From Catalinimonas alkaloidigena (lineage in GTDB: Bacteria; Bacteroidota; Bacteroidia; Cytophagales; Cyclobacteriaceae): 64,000 nt of DNA. The notes under the pieces are model-generated. The model was not told where the DNA came from and searched no databases. It worked only from the letters and a program-made list of their open reading frames with translations. Of the stretch, positions 9,247-18,588 are shown in pieces; position 1 is the first letter of the stretch, and each line of letters begins with the position of its first letter. Location of the stretch: NCBI RefSeq assembly GCF_029504655.1, contig NZ_JAQFIL010000001.1:315001-379000 (forward strand), written 5' to 3'. The translations under genes were made by a program, and so were the position numbers.

Positions 9247-9882
9247 ATGAACAGAAAAAATTCAATAGTTCTGGCACTCTTACTCACACTTTTAGCCACT
9301 CCCGCCTGGTCTCAGGTAGAACTGGGGCTGCAGTTTTCGCCCTCGTTATCTTTTAACCGCATAGATGACGATCAAGCTAGTGTGGCACTTTCTCCTGATG
9401 GAACGGGCTTCAGGGGAATATTTGGCTTACTAGGTGATATTTATTTTCAGGAAAACTATTATTTCAGTACCGGTCTATTCTTTGTTCCCAAGCGCGTGGG
9501 CATAGAAGATGCTACTAATAACATTGATGAAGCTTATCGACTGCACTATTTACAGGTACCAGCTACACTCAAGCTTTTTACCAACGAGGTAGCCTTAGAT
9601 ATGCGAATTTATTTTCAGGTAGGTTTGACAGCAGACATAAAAATTCTGGAAGACGAGCTCTCTGATGAGGTAAGGTACATAGAGGACTTTCGGTCTTTTG
9701 ACTCCAACGTATTGCTGGGGACAGGCTTGGAGTATAGAATAGGTTACAGCACTACTGTGTACGGAGGCTTAACGTATCGCCGCGGGCTGATCAACGTAGT
9801 GAAGAACCAGTTTGAGCCCAATGTAGGAGACATTATTATCAAAAATGATATGCTAAGCCTGGATATGGGTGTGAAATTCTGA
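9247..9882 (+). CDS. PorT-like outer-membrane beta-barrel protein
   Basis: Predicted small outer-membrane barrel of the PorT/OmpX-like type common in Bacteroidota. From the ATG at 9247 the protein begins MNRKNSIVLALLLTLLATPA and cleaves near WSQ, then alternates hydrophobic and polar residues in beta-hairpins (for example TTVYGGLTYRRGLINV) and ends in a strand with aromatic C-terminus MGVKF, as barrel proteins do. An in-frame TTG at 9196 would bury the signal peptide, so it was not chosen. It shares a 62-bp divergent promoter region with gldB; a functional link is only suggested by this. Confidence 0.75.
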   Translation: MNRKNSIVLALLLTLLATPAWSQVELGLQFSPSLSFNRIDDDQASVALSPDGTGFRGIFGLLGDIYFQENYYFSTGLFFVPKRVGIEDATNNIDEAYRLHYLQVPATLKLFTNEVALDMRIYFQVGLTADIKILEDELSDEVRYIEDFRSFDSNVLLGTGLEYRIGYSTTVYGGLTYRRGLINVVKNQFEPNVGDIIIKNDMLSLDMGVKF

Positions 9883-9957
9883 AGAAAAGCGCTGTATATC
9901 GTATAAAAGCACGTTTTTTATTATCTTAGGTGAGATCTTATTTAAGTCTCACCCATT

Positions 9958-12900
9958 ATGTTTCCTAAGCGTGCTTTTGTCTTTTTATGTTGTACGGTTC
10001 TGTTGCTATCATTTGCTACTGTTAACGCAGGCTTCGCTCAGGATGCATCTCAGGTAGAGCAACTCTATACAAAGGCCAAACGGTACCAGGATCAGGCCCT
10101 GTATGACAGCGCACTGTACTATTTTGAAATCACAGAAAAGCTTGCCCGGCAGCAAAAAGACTGGCAGGGGGTGATGATGTGCCTTTATGGAGTAGGAGGC
10201 ATACGTTCAGATCAAGGTAAATATGAAGATGCGGAAAAGCGTCTTTTGAAGGCACTGAAAATCTCTCAACAGCATTTTCCGGAACATATTTATGAGACGG
10301 GAGAAGCTTACTATATTCTGGCTTATAATTATTCACAAAAAGCCGATTATCCTGCGGCCTTAACGCATTACCAGAAAGCAATAGCCATTTATAAAAAAAT
10401 ACAGGGAGATCAGCATGTATCAGTGGCCAATACTTATGCTGCAATAGGAGCCATTTATAATAATTTAGATCATTCCAACGAACTGGCCATCCAATCTTTT
10501 CTGAAAGGAAATGATATACTCAAAGAAATTGGTAAGAGTGAGAGTATTGAGATGGCTCGTAACTATAATGACCTTGCCAATACCTATCAGGATCTGGAAC
10601 AGTACGATCTGGCGCTGGATTATCATCATCAGAGCTTGAAGATCAAAGAGAACGTATTGCGAGAGAACCATCCTGAATTGGCAGTCAGTTATTTCAACCT
10701 GGCACAGGTATCATTGAGTAAAGGAGATCTGGATGCTGCCATTGCCCACTATCAAAATGCGCTGGAAGTAGACATTTCCAACTTTGGTCATGACCATCGT
10801 TGGGTTGCGGAAGATTATTTTAACCTAGCGCATTGCTACAATGTCAAAGGTAGCTACGACAAAGCCATTCGCTATGCGCACAAAGCCTATGACATGCTAA
10901 AAGCGAATTATGGAGAAAATAATCTGAGAGTCGCAGAATCTTTGTATGCTTTGGGAGATGCTTATTATTATACCGGAGACTTTTCTGCCGCTCAAAACGC
11001 TTACCTGAAGGCCGTAGCTACTTTTAAAGAACTTGCTGAAAGGTACCAGGCGCAGGATGCTCTGAATGGACAGGCGTTGGTGCTAAACAGCCTGGGAAAA
11101 GTAATGCGGGAGAGACAGGACTATGATGCAAGCATAAATTATCATCAGCAGGCACTTCGGCTACATTTAGTCATGCAAAATACCAAGAGGGCATCAGTGG
11201 GAGATACGCAGCTATTACTAGCGCAGGCTCATCTGGAAAATCAAAACTACGATCAAGCTGAAAAATTATTGAAAGAAGCTCATGCCAATCTGGCGCAAAG
11301 TCTGGGAGATAAGCACCCTGCTGTAGCAGATGCCTACCGCCTGCTGGGAGATGTCAATATGCAGCTTGGGGAGTATGATAAGGCCCTTAAATACTATCAG
11401 CATTCATTAGCATGCCTTACAGCTGATTATAATATAAAATTAATTGAAAAACTCCCTCCTAAAGAGGGCATTCACCTCACGCCAGCTTTGATTACTACGC
11501 TGAGGTACAAAGCTTTGAGTTTACGTAAACGTTTTGGCAAAACACAAAATGCTGAAGATCTACACTTAGCACTTTCGCATCTGGATTTTGCATCCGCTAT
11601 GGTGGATAGTATGCGGGTACTCTATTTACAGGATGGCTCTAACCGTAATCCGCTACAAGATCATTTGCCGGTTTATGAAGATGCGCTTTCTATATTGTAC
11701 GATCTGCATCGTATAGACCAGGATAAAAAATGGGTGGAAGCGGCCTTTAGCATGATGGAGCAAAGTAAAGCATTGCAATTGCTTTCTGCCCTGCGAGAGG
11801 CTGATGCCCGTAACTTTGCCGCTGTACCGGATGCTATCCTGCAGCAGGAAAAGCAAATGATGCTGGACTTGTCGTATTATGAAAATATGACGCGCAGAGC
11901 CGATAGTGCCCAGCAGGAATGGCGTAGTAAGGCCTTTAGCATAAAACAATCATACGATTCTCTGATCAGAAAAATTGCTGCCGACTATCCCGAATACCAT
12001 GCCCTGAAATACAAGGCAGAGGTAATGAGTCTAAGCCAGGTGCAGGAAGAAATGCTCAGGCCTGATGAGGCCATGCTGACTTATCTGCAGGGTGATAGCA
12101 ATATTTACAAAATTACCCTTACGCAGGAAAGCGCGAAACTAGAAAAGATTCCTAATACCCATCAACTTCAGGATGCGCTGGACATGGTGCGCTCTGCAAT
12201 TACTGAAAAACGCTCTATTGATCAGTTTGCCAGTCCTGCCCACAAAGTATATTCAAAGCTTATTATGCCTTCCGAAGCTTTACTTCAGCACAAAAAGCTC
12301 ATTATTATCCCGGATGGTAAGCTCAGCTACCTGCCTTTTGAAGTATTGTTGAAAGAAAAAGTTGTGCAGGGGGCTGGCTACCGTACTTTACCCTATTTGG
12401 TGCGGGAACATCAGCTCAACTACCAGTTTTCTGCTACACTTATGCAGATGCAGAGAGAGCAAAAGATGGAAAATAAAGCTGTGAGCTATCTGGCTTTTGC
12501 TCCTGAGTTTAATCAGGTTACACCACTTTTGGCCTCCGCGGACAAAAATCCGCTTCAGATTGAAGACACAGTAAGGGGCACTTTAGCAGAGCTCAGAGGT
12601 ACAGTCAGGGAAGTCAAGGCTATTGGTCGCTGGATGGAGGGAAACTACTACGAAGGTAGGGATGCTGATGAGGCTACATTCAAACGGGAAGCTTCTAAAT
12701 ATCAGGTGTTGCATTTGGCGACCCATGCTATCGTAGACGATCAGTATCCTATGAACTCCCGATTGCTTTTTACCCCCTCAGCCTCAACTGAAGAAGATGG
12801 AAATCTGTATGCATGGGAACTCTATGGTCTGAAACTGGACGCAAAAATGGTAGTGCTTTCGGCCTGTAATACCGGCTATGGTAAAATACAAAGAGGAGAG

Positions 12901-13251
12901 GGCGTAATGAGCCTGGGAAGGGCTTTTGCCTATGCCGGTTGCCCTAGTGTAGTGATGAGCCTCTGGCCCGCTCAGGACAGAGCCACTGCCGATCTGATGG
13001 AAGCCTTTTACGAAGAAATTGCTGGCGGGCATGATAAAGATGTGGCAATGCAAAATGCCAAGCTGCGGTACCTGGGCGAAGCGAATGAACTCTTCGCCCA
13101 TCCGTTCTATTGGGCAGGCTTTATAGTACAAGGAAATACCCAACCGCTGGAGAATCATAGCTCTTGGATAAATTATATCTGGATAGGTAGTGTATTGATA
13201 ATTTTGCTCTTTAGCCTTTTGGCAGTGAAAAAAATCTTCTTCCAAAGGTAA
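9958..13251 (+). CDS. Exported TPR-CHAT caspase-like protein with C-terminal membrane anchor
   Basis: CHAT domains are caspase-fold peptidases, as in the Csx29 subunit of Craspase and activators of bacterial gasdermins. Order: signal peptide (1 to about 27, cleaved near FAQ), about ten TPR units (roughly 30-480), a helical linker, the CHAT domain (about 790-1065), one transmembrane helix (about 1073-1090) and a short basic tail KKIFFQR. The catalytic pair is visible as His923 in LHLATHA and Cys970 in SACNTG. This topology puts TPRs and protease in the periplasm, tethered to the inner membrane. An ECF sigma factor (33 bp downstream), a membrane TPR protein, a barrel and a cytolysin-like lipoprotein follow on the same strand. 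CHAT-sigma-TPR sets recur in Bacteroidota; the substrate is unknown. Confidence 0.88.
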   Translation: MFPKRAFVFLCCTVLLLSFATVNAGFAQDASQVEQLYTKAKRYQDQALYDSALYYFEITEKLARQQKDWQGVMMCLYGVGGIRSDQGKYEDAEKRLLKALKISQQHFPEHIYETGEAYYILAYNYSQKADYPAALTHYQKAIAIYKKIQGDQHVSVANTYAAIGAIYNNLDHSNELAIQSFLKGNDILKEIGKSESIEMARNYNDLANTYQDLEQYDLALDYHHQSLKIKENVLRENHPELAVSYFNLAQVSLSKGDLDAAIAHYQNALEVDISNFGHDHRWVAEDYFNLAHCYNVKGSYDKAIRYAHKAYDMLKANYGENNLRVAESLYALGDAYYYTGDFSAAQNAYLKAVATFKELAERYQAQDALNGQALVLNSLGKVMRERQDYDASINYHQQALRLHLVMQNTKRASVGDTQLLLAQAHLENQNYDQAEKLLKEAHANLAQSLGDKHPAVADAYRLLGDVNMQLGEYDKALKYYQHSLACLTADYNIKLIEKLPPKEGIHLTPALITTLRYKALSLRKRFGKTQNAEDLHLALSHLDFASAMVDSMRVLYLQDGSNRNPLQDHLPVYEDALSILYDLHRIDQDKKWVEAAFSMMEQSKALQLLSALREADARNFAAVPDAILQQEKQMMLDLSYYENMTRRADSAQQEWRSKAFSIKQSYDSLIRKIAADYPEYHALKYKAEVMSLSQVQEEMLRPDEAMLTYLQGDSNIYKITLTQESAKLEKIPNTHQLQDALDMVRSAITEKRSIDQFASPAHKVYSKLIMPSEALLQHKKLIIIPDGKLSYLPFEVLLKEKVVQGAGYRTLPYLVREHQLNYQFSATLMQMQREQKMENKAVSYLAFAPEFNQVTPLLASADKNPLQIEDTVRGTLAELRGTVREVKAIGRWMEGNYYEGRDADEATFKREASKYQVLHLATHAIVDDQYPMNSRLLFTPSASTEEDGNLYAWELYGLKLDAKMVVLSACNTGYGKIQRGEGVMSLGRAFAYAGCPSVVMSLWPAQDRATADLMEAFYEEIAGGHDKDVAMQNAKLRYLGEANELFAHPFYWAGFIVQGNTQPLENHSSWINYIWIGSVLIILLFSLLAVKKIFFQR

Positions 13252-13284
13252 CCTTCTCCTTCAACGATCAACTAACCATAAGAT

Positions 13285-13854
13285 TTGGAGCTAAAATCAA
13301 CGCAAGAGATACTCAAAGGCATTCAGCAGCATGATACGCTTGTACTAAGACATCTTTACCAGGAGTATTATCCTGTAATTCGTAAGCTTGTCATCTCTAA
13401 TAATGGGAGTGAAGAAGAAGCTAAAGATATTTTTCAGGAAACGCTGATGGTAATTTATGAAAAGCTTAGCAGTGACTCATTAAGTTTTCAGTGTAGTCTG
13501 AAAACATACTGCTATGCCATTGCCAGAAATATCTGGCTTATGACGCTTCGCCGTAAAAAAAGGGGTGGAGGCATGCTTAAAGATGCAGAAAGTACCGATG
13601 ATTTGGGCGATAAACTGATTGAAGATATGACTTATGCCAGGCGAAGGATGGTTTTTCAGGAGCATATGAATAAGTTAGGGCAAGACTGCCAGCAGATACT
13701 GAAAGCTTTCTTTCAGGGAAAATCTTTAAAAGAAATTGCTGAAAGCATGAAGTTTAGCCCCGCCTATGCAAAAAAAAGAAAACACATCTGCCAACAGAGA
13801 CTCATCAGCTCCATTGAGCAGGATATACTTTTTGATGAACTTACTGAGCACTGA
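13285..13854 (+). CDS. ECF-type RNA polymerase sigma factor
   Basis: Sigma-70 family member of 189 residues with only regions 2 and 4. Region 2 covers about 20-95 (EEEAKDIFQETLMVIYEKL, then the YCYAIARNIWL promoter-melting segment) and region 4 about 125-178, with a helix-turn-helix around SLKEIAESMKFSPAYAKKRK. Translation starts at TTG; no better ATG is in frame. It lies between the CHAT gene (33 bp upstream) and the membrane TPR gene (5 bp downstream), so the three are almost certainly co-transcribed and the TPR protein is the likely partner. Its target promoters are unknown; autoregulation of this locus, including the barrel and cytolysin genes, is an inference. Confidence 0.9.
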   Translation: MELKSTQEILKGIQQHDTLVLRHLYQEYYPVIRKLVISNNGSEEEAKDIFQETLMVIYEKLSSDSLSFQCSLKTYCYAIARNIWLMTLRRKKRGGGMLKDAESTDDLGDKLIEDMTYARRRMVFQEHMNKLGQDCQQILKAFFQGKSLKEIAESMKFSPAYAKKRKHICQQRLISSIEQDILFDELTEH

Positions 13855-13859
13855 AGATA

Positions 13860-14594
13860 ATGATAGAGGAAAAAGACATTGAACTTGCAGAGCGATACCT
13901 TTGTGGTGCTTTAAGCAAGGCTGAGTATGTAAAGGTAGAGCAGCGTCTTGCTTCTGACCCGGTATTTAAGAGGCGAGTAGAGATGATGCGTGAACTCAGC
14001 AATATGTATAGTGGTGAAGCAGAAGATTTTCGTGCTTTGTTAGAGGATGCACATCTGGAATATACAAACCAAAACCAGCCTTCTGCATTCAAACGCTACT
14101 GGCTGGTGGCAGCGAGCCTAAGTCTCTTGCTATTAGCTGCTGCTTATTTTTTCTTTCAAAATGGCTCAGCAGACCCTCAGCAATTGTATGCAGAGCACTT
14201 TAGCCTGCCCCCGGATAATCTGACGGTCCGTACCGAACTACCAGAGCAGGAATTGATCAACACTGCGATGGAACAGTACAATGATGGACAACATCAGCAG
14301 GCTTCAGTATTATTTGCGCAGGCGCTGGAAGCACGGCCAGATAGTGTCCCCATCCTGTTCTACAGTGCAGTGAACCTTATGGCTCTGGGAAATATAGAGG
14401 AGGCAGTTCCTCAATTGCAAAATGTAGTGGCGAAGGGTAATTCATCCTATTTTATGCCAGCGCAATGGTATTTAGCCTTAATATACCTGCAAGTGAACCA
14501 GAAGGCTGAAGCTGAGAGAATTTTGAATGAACTGCAAAACGCTTCTTCTTCCTATGCCTCTAAAGCCGAAAGATTATTAGAAGAATTTGATTAA
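13860..14594 (+). CDS. Single-pass membrane TPR protein, putative anti-sigma factor
   Basis: The first 75 residues are helical and charged and resemble zinc-free anti-sigma domains of Bacteroidota (pattern ERYLCGALSKAEYVKVEQRL, then SDPVF). A transmembrane helix follows at about 80-101 (WLVAASLSLLLLAAAYFFF), and the periplasmic part has TPR-like helices (residues about 135-240). It starts 5 bp after the sigma gene. I infer that the cytoplasmic domain holds the sigma factor and that the periplasmic TPRs bind the TPRs of the CHAT protein, which could act as sensor or as the protease that releases the sigma factor. No zinc-binding HxxxCxxC motif is present. The assignment rests on topology and position. 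Confidence 0.7.
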   Translation: MIEEKDIELAERYLCGALSKAEYVKVEQRLASDPVFKRRVEMMRELSNMYSGEAEDFRALLEDAHLEYTNQNQPSAFKRYWLVAASLSLLLLAAAYFFFQNGSADPQQLYAEHFSLPPDNLTVRTELPEQELINTAMEQYNDGQHQQASVLFAQALEARPDSVPILFYSAVNLMALGNIEEAVPQLQNVVAKGNSSYFMPAQWYLALIYLQVNQKAEAERILNELQNASSSYASKAERLLEEFD

Positions 14595-14636
14595 AAAATA
14601 TTGATAAAGGGGTAACCTTCAGGGAGTCCATGCAAC

Positions 14637-14688
14637 AAAGGTAGAAAATGAATAGCAGCAAAAATCTGCTGATTGTTAAACTACCTTT
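14637..14688 (+). promoter_or_regulatory. Long stem-loop abutting the start codon of the barrel gene
   Basis: A perfect 8-bp outer stem (AAAGGTAG at 14637-14644 with CTACCTTT at 14681-14688) encloses an inner hairpin AGCAG-CAAAAAT-CTGCT extended by AAT/ATT across a bulged G. It ends three bases before the ATG at 14692 and lacks a T tract, so it is not a plain terminator. It could control translation of the barrel-cytolysin pair, or hold an operator. Confidence 0.5.
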
Positions 14689-14691
14689 ATC

Positions 14692-15408
14692 ATGAGTCTC
14701 TTTAAAACCTATTTTCTCAGTTTCATGCCTTTTTTGCTCTGTACACTTCCCATGTTTGCTCAGGGGGGTAACGGATATGGACAAGGCAGCCCTTTTACTT
14801 TCTTTCCTCAAACATACCAAGCAGGACTTAGTAAATATTACCCTACCAGCCTATACCTGGAGCCAGGTATGGGTGCAGGAGTGTGGTACCAGTCAGATCA
14901 GCTAAATATGGAGCCCCAACGGCTACCGTTGGTAACGTTTCTGGAAGTCAGCAAAGATCTGAGTCCGCTTTCTTATGGCATTAGCTACAATACGTTTACT
15001 TCTTTCCGGCAGAGAGATTTTGTGCTCAACCCTGAGTATGCAAGTTTGTATGCCCGCTACTCTTTCTCTCAGCTTTTTTCTTTTGTACCCCTTCAGATAG
15101 ATGCTTTCGTTATGGCGGGTGCTACTGCCTGGCAGGCAGAACTCAGAGATGAGCGGGCACCCGAATTCCGCTCTGCCGAGCCTATTGAAACCGAGCGTGG
15201 GGCAGGCTGGATGGCAGGAGCAGGAGTTCGCTACTACCTCAAAAATCTGGGGCTGGGGGCACAGTGGAATTATTACAATGCTCAGGCCTCATTCCTGGCG
15301 GGCGCCGATGAACTGGTAGAGGTAGCAGTGGGTAGCGCCCAGCTACAACTCACCCTGAGCTACCGCTTCCGCCTCAGCGACCCTATTCAATGTCCTACTT
15401 TCCGTTAA
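14692..15408 (+). CDS. Outer-membrane beta-barrel-like protein upstream of the cytolysin-like gene
   Basis: Exported protein of 238 residues with signal peptide (1-24, cleaved near MFAQ) followed by a Gly-rich stretch and alternating amphipathic strands, for example GWMAGAGVRYYLKNLGLGAQ and a closing strand LQLTLSYRFRL. This looks like an outer-membrane barrel of about eight to ten strands, but I do not recognise a named family. The stop is 11 bp before the start of the cytolysin-like lipoprotein, so the two are probably co-translated. A role in placing, guarding against or controlling the pore-former is an inference from position only. Confidence 0.6.
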   Translation: MSLFKTYFLSFMPFLLCTLPMFAQGGNGYGQGSPFTFFPQTYQAGLSKYYPTSLYLEPGMGAGVWYQSDQLNMEPQRLPLVTFLEVSKDLSPLSYGISYNTFTSFRQRDFVLNPEYASLYARYSFSQLFSFVPLQIDAFVMAGATAWQAELRDERAPEFRSAEPIETERGAGWMAGAGVRYYLKNLGLGAQWNYYNAQASFLAGADELVEVAVGSAQLQLTLSYRFRLSDPIQCPTFR

Positions 15409-15419
15409 TCTAAATCCTT

Positions 15420-17048
15420 ATGAAAATGTCTTATCTAAAACTATCCGTCATCCTTACTATCAGTATATCCTTTGTATTTCTGGCCTGTCAGCGAGAAGAA
15501 AATGACTTTGACCGGCAGGTAAACGCAGCAGCCATTAATGATTTTCTGGATACCATTCCCACTTTTGAGCCCCCTCCTCCGGCCTCGCTCATTACTGGCG
15601 AGATAAGCTACTCCGAAGACCAGACTTCCGACAATCTGGATGTACTTTGCGAAAAGCAGGAGTTTGAGGAAACCTTTGTGCTGGACAATCTAACCCTCAA
15701 TGCTTTTAATAATAAAACTGCTACCAATACCGCAGCTCTTTATCCGGGAGCGATTATCCACCTCAAAGACCTGAATGATATTGGAGACCTGAATACCATC
15801 GGTAGTTTTGAACGCGAGCCAATACAAATCAACAGTACACTGGGAGACTTCAGAGAGGTAGAGGATCCTTCCAGCCGGGGTAATGTAGATAAGATGATCA
15901 AAGAGATAGAAAATCAGGGAGAAGACTTTGCTGCCAATATCAGCGCGGAGATTGTAGAAGCCTATTCGCTGGAGCAGGCCATGTACCGCCTAGGCATAGA
16001 TGCCAGTTACCTGGGGAATTCTGCCAGTGCTGATTTGAGTCTGGAAACCTCGGTAGAGAAGAAAAGTGTGTTCATCAAGTTCTTTCAGGTGTATCATACA
16101 GTTTCTATCACCCGTCCTACCAAAGCGGCTGATTTCTTCGGGTCTTCGGTAAACAAAGAAGACCTGGAATCCATTACCGGTCCTGACAAGCCGCTGGGCT
16201 ATATTGAAGAAGTAGCCTATGGCAGAGTGCTGGTGGGCAACTTCACCTATACCGGTACAGAAATCAAATCTTCTGCTGACCTGAAAGTAACGGTAGAAAG
16301 AGGCGTAGGAAGTGGTGGCGTGTCTTTCAGTGCAGAAGATAGTAAGCTTTTGCAGAATTCAACTTTTAAAGTAGCCATACTGGGAGGAGACGCACAGGAA
16401 GCTTCTAAGATTTTTGGCAATGGAGTAAATGCTATTGAGAATGCCTGGAATTTTCTGGCTGAAGGAGGCAAGGATCGTTCACTCGGTGTTCCTGTACAAT
16501 ACAAAGTACGCTATCTGGCCAATAACCAGCTCTTCGCCCTGGGTGGCTCCACCGGCTTCCAGGCTCCCTACTGTGATATACTCAATAACCATGTGACCAT
16601 CACTAAGATCAAGCTTACCAAATTCCCTCCTAACAATCCTGATGGAAAGAAATGGGATTGGGGTGCATTCCCTGCCGGCAACAGAGAGCCCGATGTATAT
16701 CCGGTGATCTCCCGAAGAGTAGGAAGCAGTTGGAAACAGGAAGGTAACTGGGAGGATGAAACCTCTTACCAGCTAAGTAGCAGTGACCTGCCCAAAGACT
16801 ATGGCGTAAGCTTCCCGGTGGGTAAGTCACAGTTGAGAAATGCCTTTTCTTTAGAATTATATGACAACGATTCTGGTGAACTAAAAGGACAACAATTGAT
16901 GGGTAGAATCAATTATGGGTTTAGCAATTATTTACGAACGATCTCCAACCCCAAGCCGGAAAACCCTTACCCATCCTCCATTACCATTCAGTCCAATACC
17001 GGCTACAGCGCGGTCCTTTCTTTGAAATGGGAAGCCAGGGGAAATTGA
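15420..17048 (+). CDS. Cholesterol-dependent-cytolysin-like (CDCL) pore-forming lipoprotein
   Basis: Member of the thiol-activated cytolysin superfamily (MACPF/CDC fold). Family stretches in order: YPGAIIHLKDLND; AYSLEQAMYRLGIDASYLG; the core KFFQVYHTVSITRP with AADFF and VNKEDL; EVAYGRVLVGNFTYTG; FKVAILGGDAQEASKIFGNG; and VPVQYKVRYL. The Trp-rich undecapeptide that binds cholesterol in classical toxins is absent. The last 150 residues form a different beta-rich domain starting near KKWDWGAFPAGN. The N-terminus is a lipoprotein signal with Cys23 (VFLAC) followed by QREEND, which resembles the Bacteroidota surface-export signal. Related Bacteroidota CDCLs have been reported to act against other bacteria after proteolytic activation; whether that holds here is inference. 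It ends a five-gene run containing a CHAT caspase-like protein. Confidence 0.85.
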   Translation: MKMSYLKLSVILTISISFVFLACQREENDFDRQVNAAAINDFLDTIPTFEPPPPASLITGEISYSEDQTSDNLDVLCEKQEFEETFVLDNLTLNAFNNKTATNTAALYPGAIIHLKDLNDIGDLNTIGSFEREPIQINSTLGDFREVEDPSSRGNVDKMIKEIENQGEDFAANISAEIVEAYSLEQAMYRLGIDASYLGNSASADLSLETSVEKKSVFIKFFQVYHTVSITRPTKAADFFGSSVNKEDLESITGPDKPLGYIEEVAYGRVLVGNFTYTGTEIKSSADLKVTVERGVGSGGVSFSAEDSKLLQNSTFKVAILGGDAQEASKIFGNGVNAIENAWNFLAEGGKDRSLGVPVQYKVRYLANNQLFALGGSTGFQAPYCDILNNHVTITKIKLTKFPPNNPDGKKWDWGAFPAGNREPDVYPVISRRVGSSWKQEGNWEDETSYQLSSSDLPKDYGVSFPVGKSQLRNAFSLELYDNDSGELKGQQLMGRINYGFSNYLRTISNPKPENPYPSSITIQSNTGYSAVLSLKWEARGN

Positions 17049-17068
17049 TGATTTATTGAGGTAGTGCT

Positions 17069-17103
17069 AAAGAGCAGCGTATTAAGTAATACGCTGCTCT
17101 TTT
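17069..17103. terminator. Strong bidirectional terminator
   Basis: A perfect 16-bp stem, AAAGAGCAGCGTATTA against TAATACGCTGCTCTTT with only AG between, has an A run on one side and a T run on the other. It lies between the convergent cytolysin-like and esterase genes and can end transcription from both. Confidence 0.9.
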
Positions 17104-17123
17104 CTACAAAAACATAATCTTGC

Positions 17124-18425
17124 TTAACGGCCTGCTTCCGGCACTGATTTGAAATGCTTATCAGCAAAATCAATGTATTGCTCCCAGTCATAGGCTTTCA
17201 GGTCATGTCCTTCGGAACGGATATGGTAGCCTATCGTAGCCATTACCGGGCGGTTTACTACCGGCATTTCATCTGCCGGTAAGCCTTCTTTACCCAATAG
17301 TTCATAGACTTTGCTGGCATGCTTGCTACTTAAAAATTCTCCTTTTGGATCGGCCCAAAGGTCTTCGGCAGCGCTGGCTACGTAAACCGGACGGGGAGCC
17401 ATCAGGCTGATCAGCATGTGTTGATCTACCGGAAGTGCCGACTCATTGTCATTATACTGATTGAAATTATCAGCAAACCAATGGGGAAAAGAAGTATTGA
17501 TACGGGCTACTGTTTCTCCGAATTTACGCCGGGAAAGTGCCGCGCCCCCACAGCCGGAATCATTGGAGATGACCAGGGCAAAACGTTCATCAGTTGCGCC
17601 TGCCCATAGCGAAGCTTTACCCAGTCGGGAGTGCCCGATGACTGCTACCTTATCCGCGTCTATGTCACTATCGGTTTCCAGATAATCCAAGGCACGGGAA
17701 AGTCCCCAGGCCCAGGCGGCAATACTACCCCACTCATCATCGGCAGGTTTCTGCCCGGCCTCGTGAAATAATGCATGAATACCGTTTGCAAACCCATCAT
17801 CAAAGTCAGGGTCAATGTCGCCATAATAGATGTTGATGAGGGCGTAGCCCCGGTCAATGATACGTGCTACCGGCCAGCGATTTATCCGTACACCGCGCGA
17901 CTTTTCATCTGCCTGATTACCGCTGATTTGGAATTCTTCATTGTTTCTTACCCAGCTATCGCTAATGCTAATGCGTGGGTCAGGATGAATCGTGTGGTTA
18001 CCGTAAAAGTTAAGCCCCAGAAAAGCCGGAACCGGCTGGACGGCATCATTGGGAATAAACATCAACAGACTCATGTCATGTGAAGCCTGTCCGTTGCTGA
18101 AGGTAACTTTTACCTCCCTGAGCGTGGCAGTACCATCCAAAGCCTCAGGATCGTTGGTAGTAACTTCGTAATCTACTTTTACGTCAGCCTCCGGCACTTT
18201 ACCGTATACCTGTTCGGCAAACCGTTGTAGAATCTCCGGCCTGCGCAATGCTTGCCAGCTTTGCTGATCTTTTACCGGACGCCCATCGCTGAGCGTAAGT
18301 ATATCGGGCAGCGTATAGTCCGGTACTTTAGTCTCATCATAATTATATTGGTCATGAGACTGGGTAAAAGCACTTGTTGATGTAAGAAGAAAAAGTAAGA
18401 TGTAGGTTGTGGTACGTTTAAACAT
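17124..18425 (-). CDS. CE15-type glucuronyl esterase-like protein
   Basis: Alpha/beta-hydrolase predicted to cleave esters of glucuronic acid, as carbohydrate esterase family 15 does between lignin and xylan or on other uronic-acid glycans. The nucleophile elbow [11 protein letters not shown] holds Ser266; the following [14 protein letters not shown] is a family hallmark, and the C-terminal segment [11 protein letters not shown] supplies the catalytic His. A signal peptide (1-21, cleaved near AFTQ) places it in the periplasm or outside. The length of 433 residues is normal. No other polysaccharide-utilisation genes adjoin it, so the natural substrate is not indicated. It shares the strong terminator at 17069-17103 with the convergent cytolysin-like gene. 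Confidence 0.87.
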   Translation of the reverse strand: MFKRTTTYILLFLLTSTSAFTQSHDQYNYDETKVPDYTLPDILTLSDGRPVKDQQSWQALRRPEILQRFAEQVYGKVPEADVKVDYEVTTNDPEALDGTATLREVKVTFSNGQASHDMSLLMFIPNDAVQPVPAFLGLNFYGNHTIHPDPRISISDSWVRNNEEFQISGNQADEKSRGVRINRWPVARIIDRGYALINIYYGDIDPDFDDGFANGIHALFHEAGQKPADDEWGSIAAWAWGLSRALDYLETDSDIDADKVAVIGHSRLGKASLWAGATDERFALVISNDSGCGGAALSRRKFGETVARINTSFPHWFADNFNQYNDNESALPVDQHMLISLMAPRPVYVASAAEDLWADPKGEFLSSKHASKVYELLGKEGLPADEMPVVNRPVMATIGYHIRSEGHDLKAYDWEQYIDFADKHFKSVPEAGR

Positions 18426-18588
18426 AGCTGTGAATTAAAAGCTTTTGTATCAATATAAAAATAATAATCTTTTGTAGCGTATTTAGCCCAGTGAATATTG
18501 CTGTTTGTAGCTTTTTGCACGTAGACAGAGCATAATCAATACATGTAGGGCCTGCTGTGTAAAATTATTTTGCACTAAAAAATTTGAG

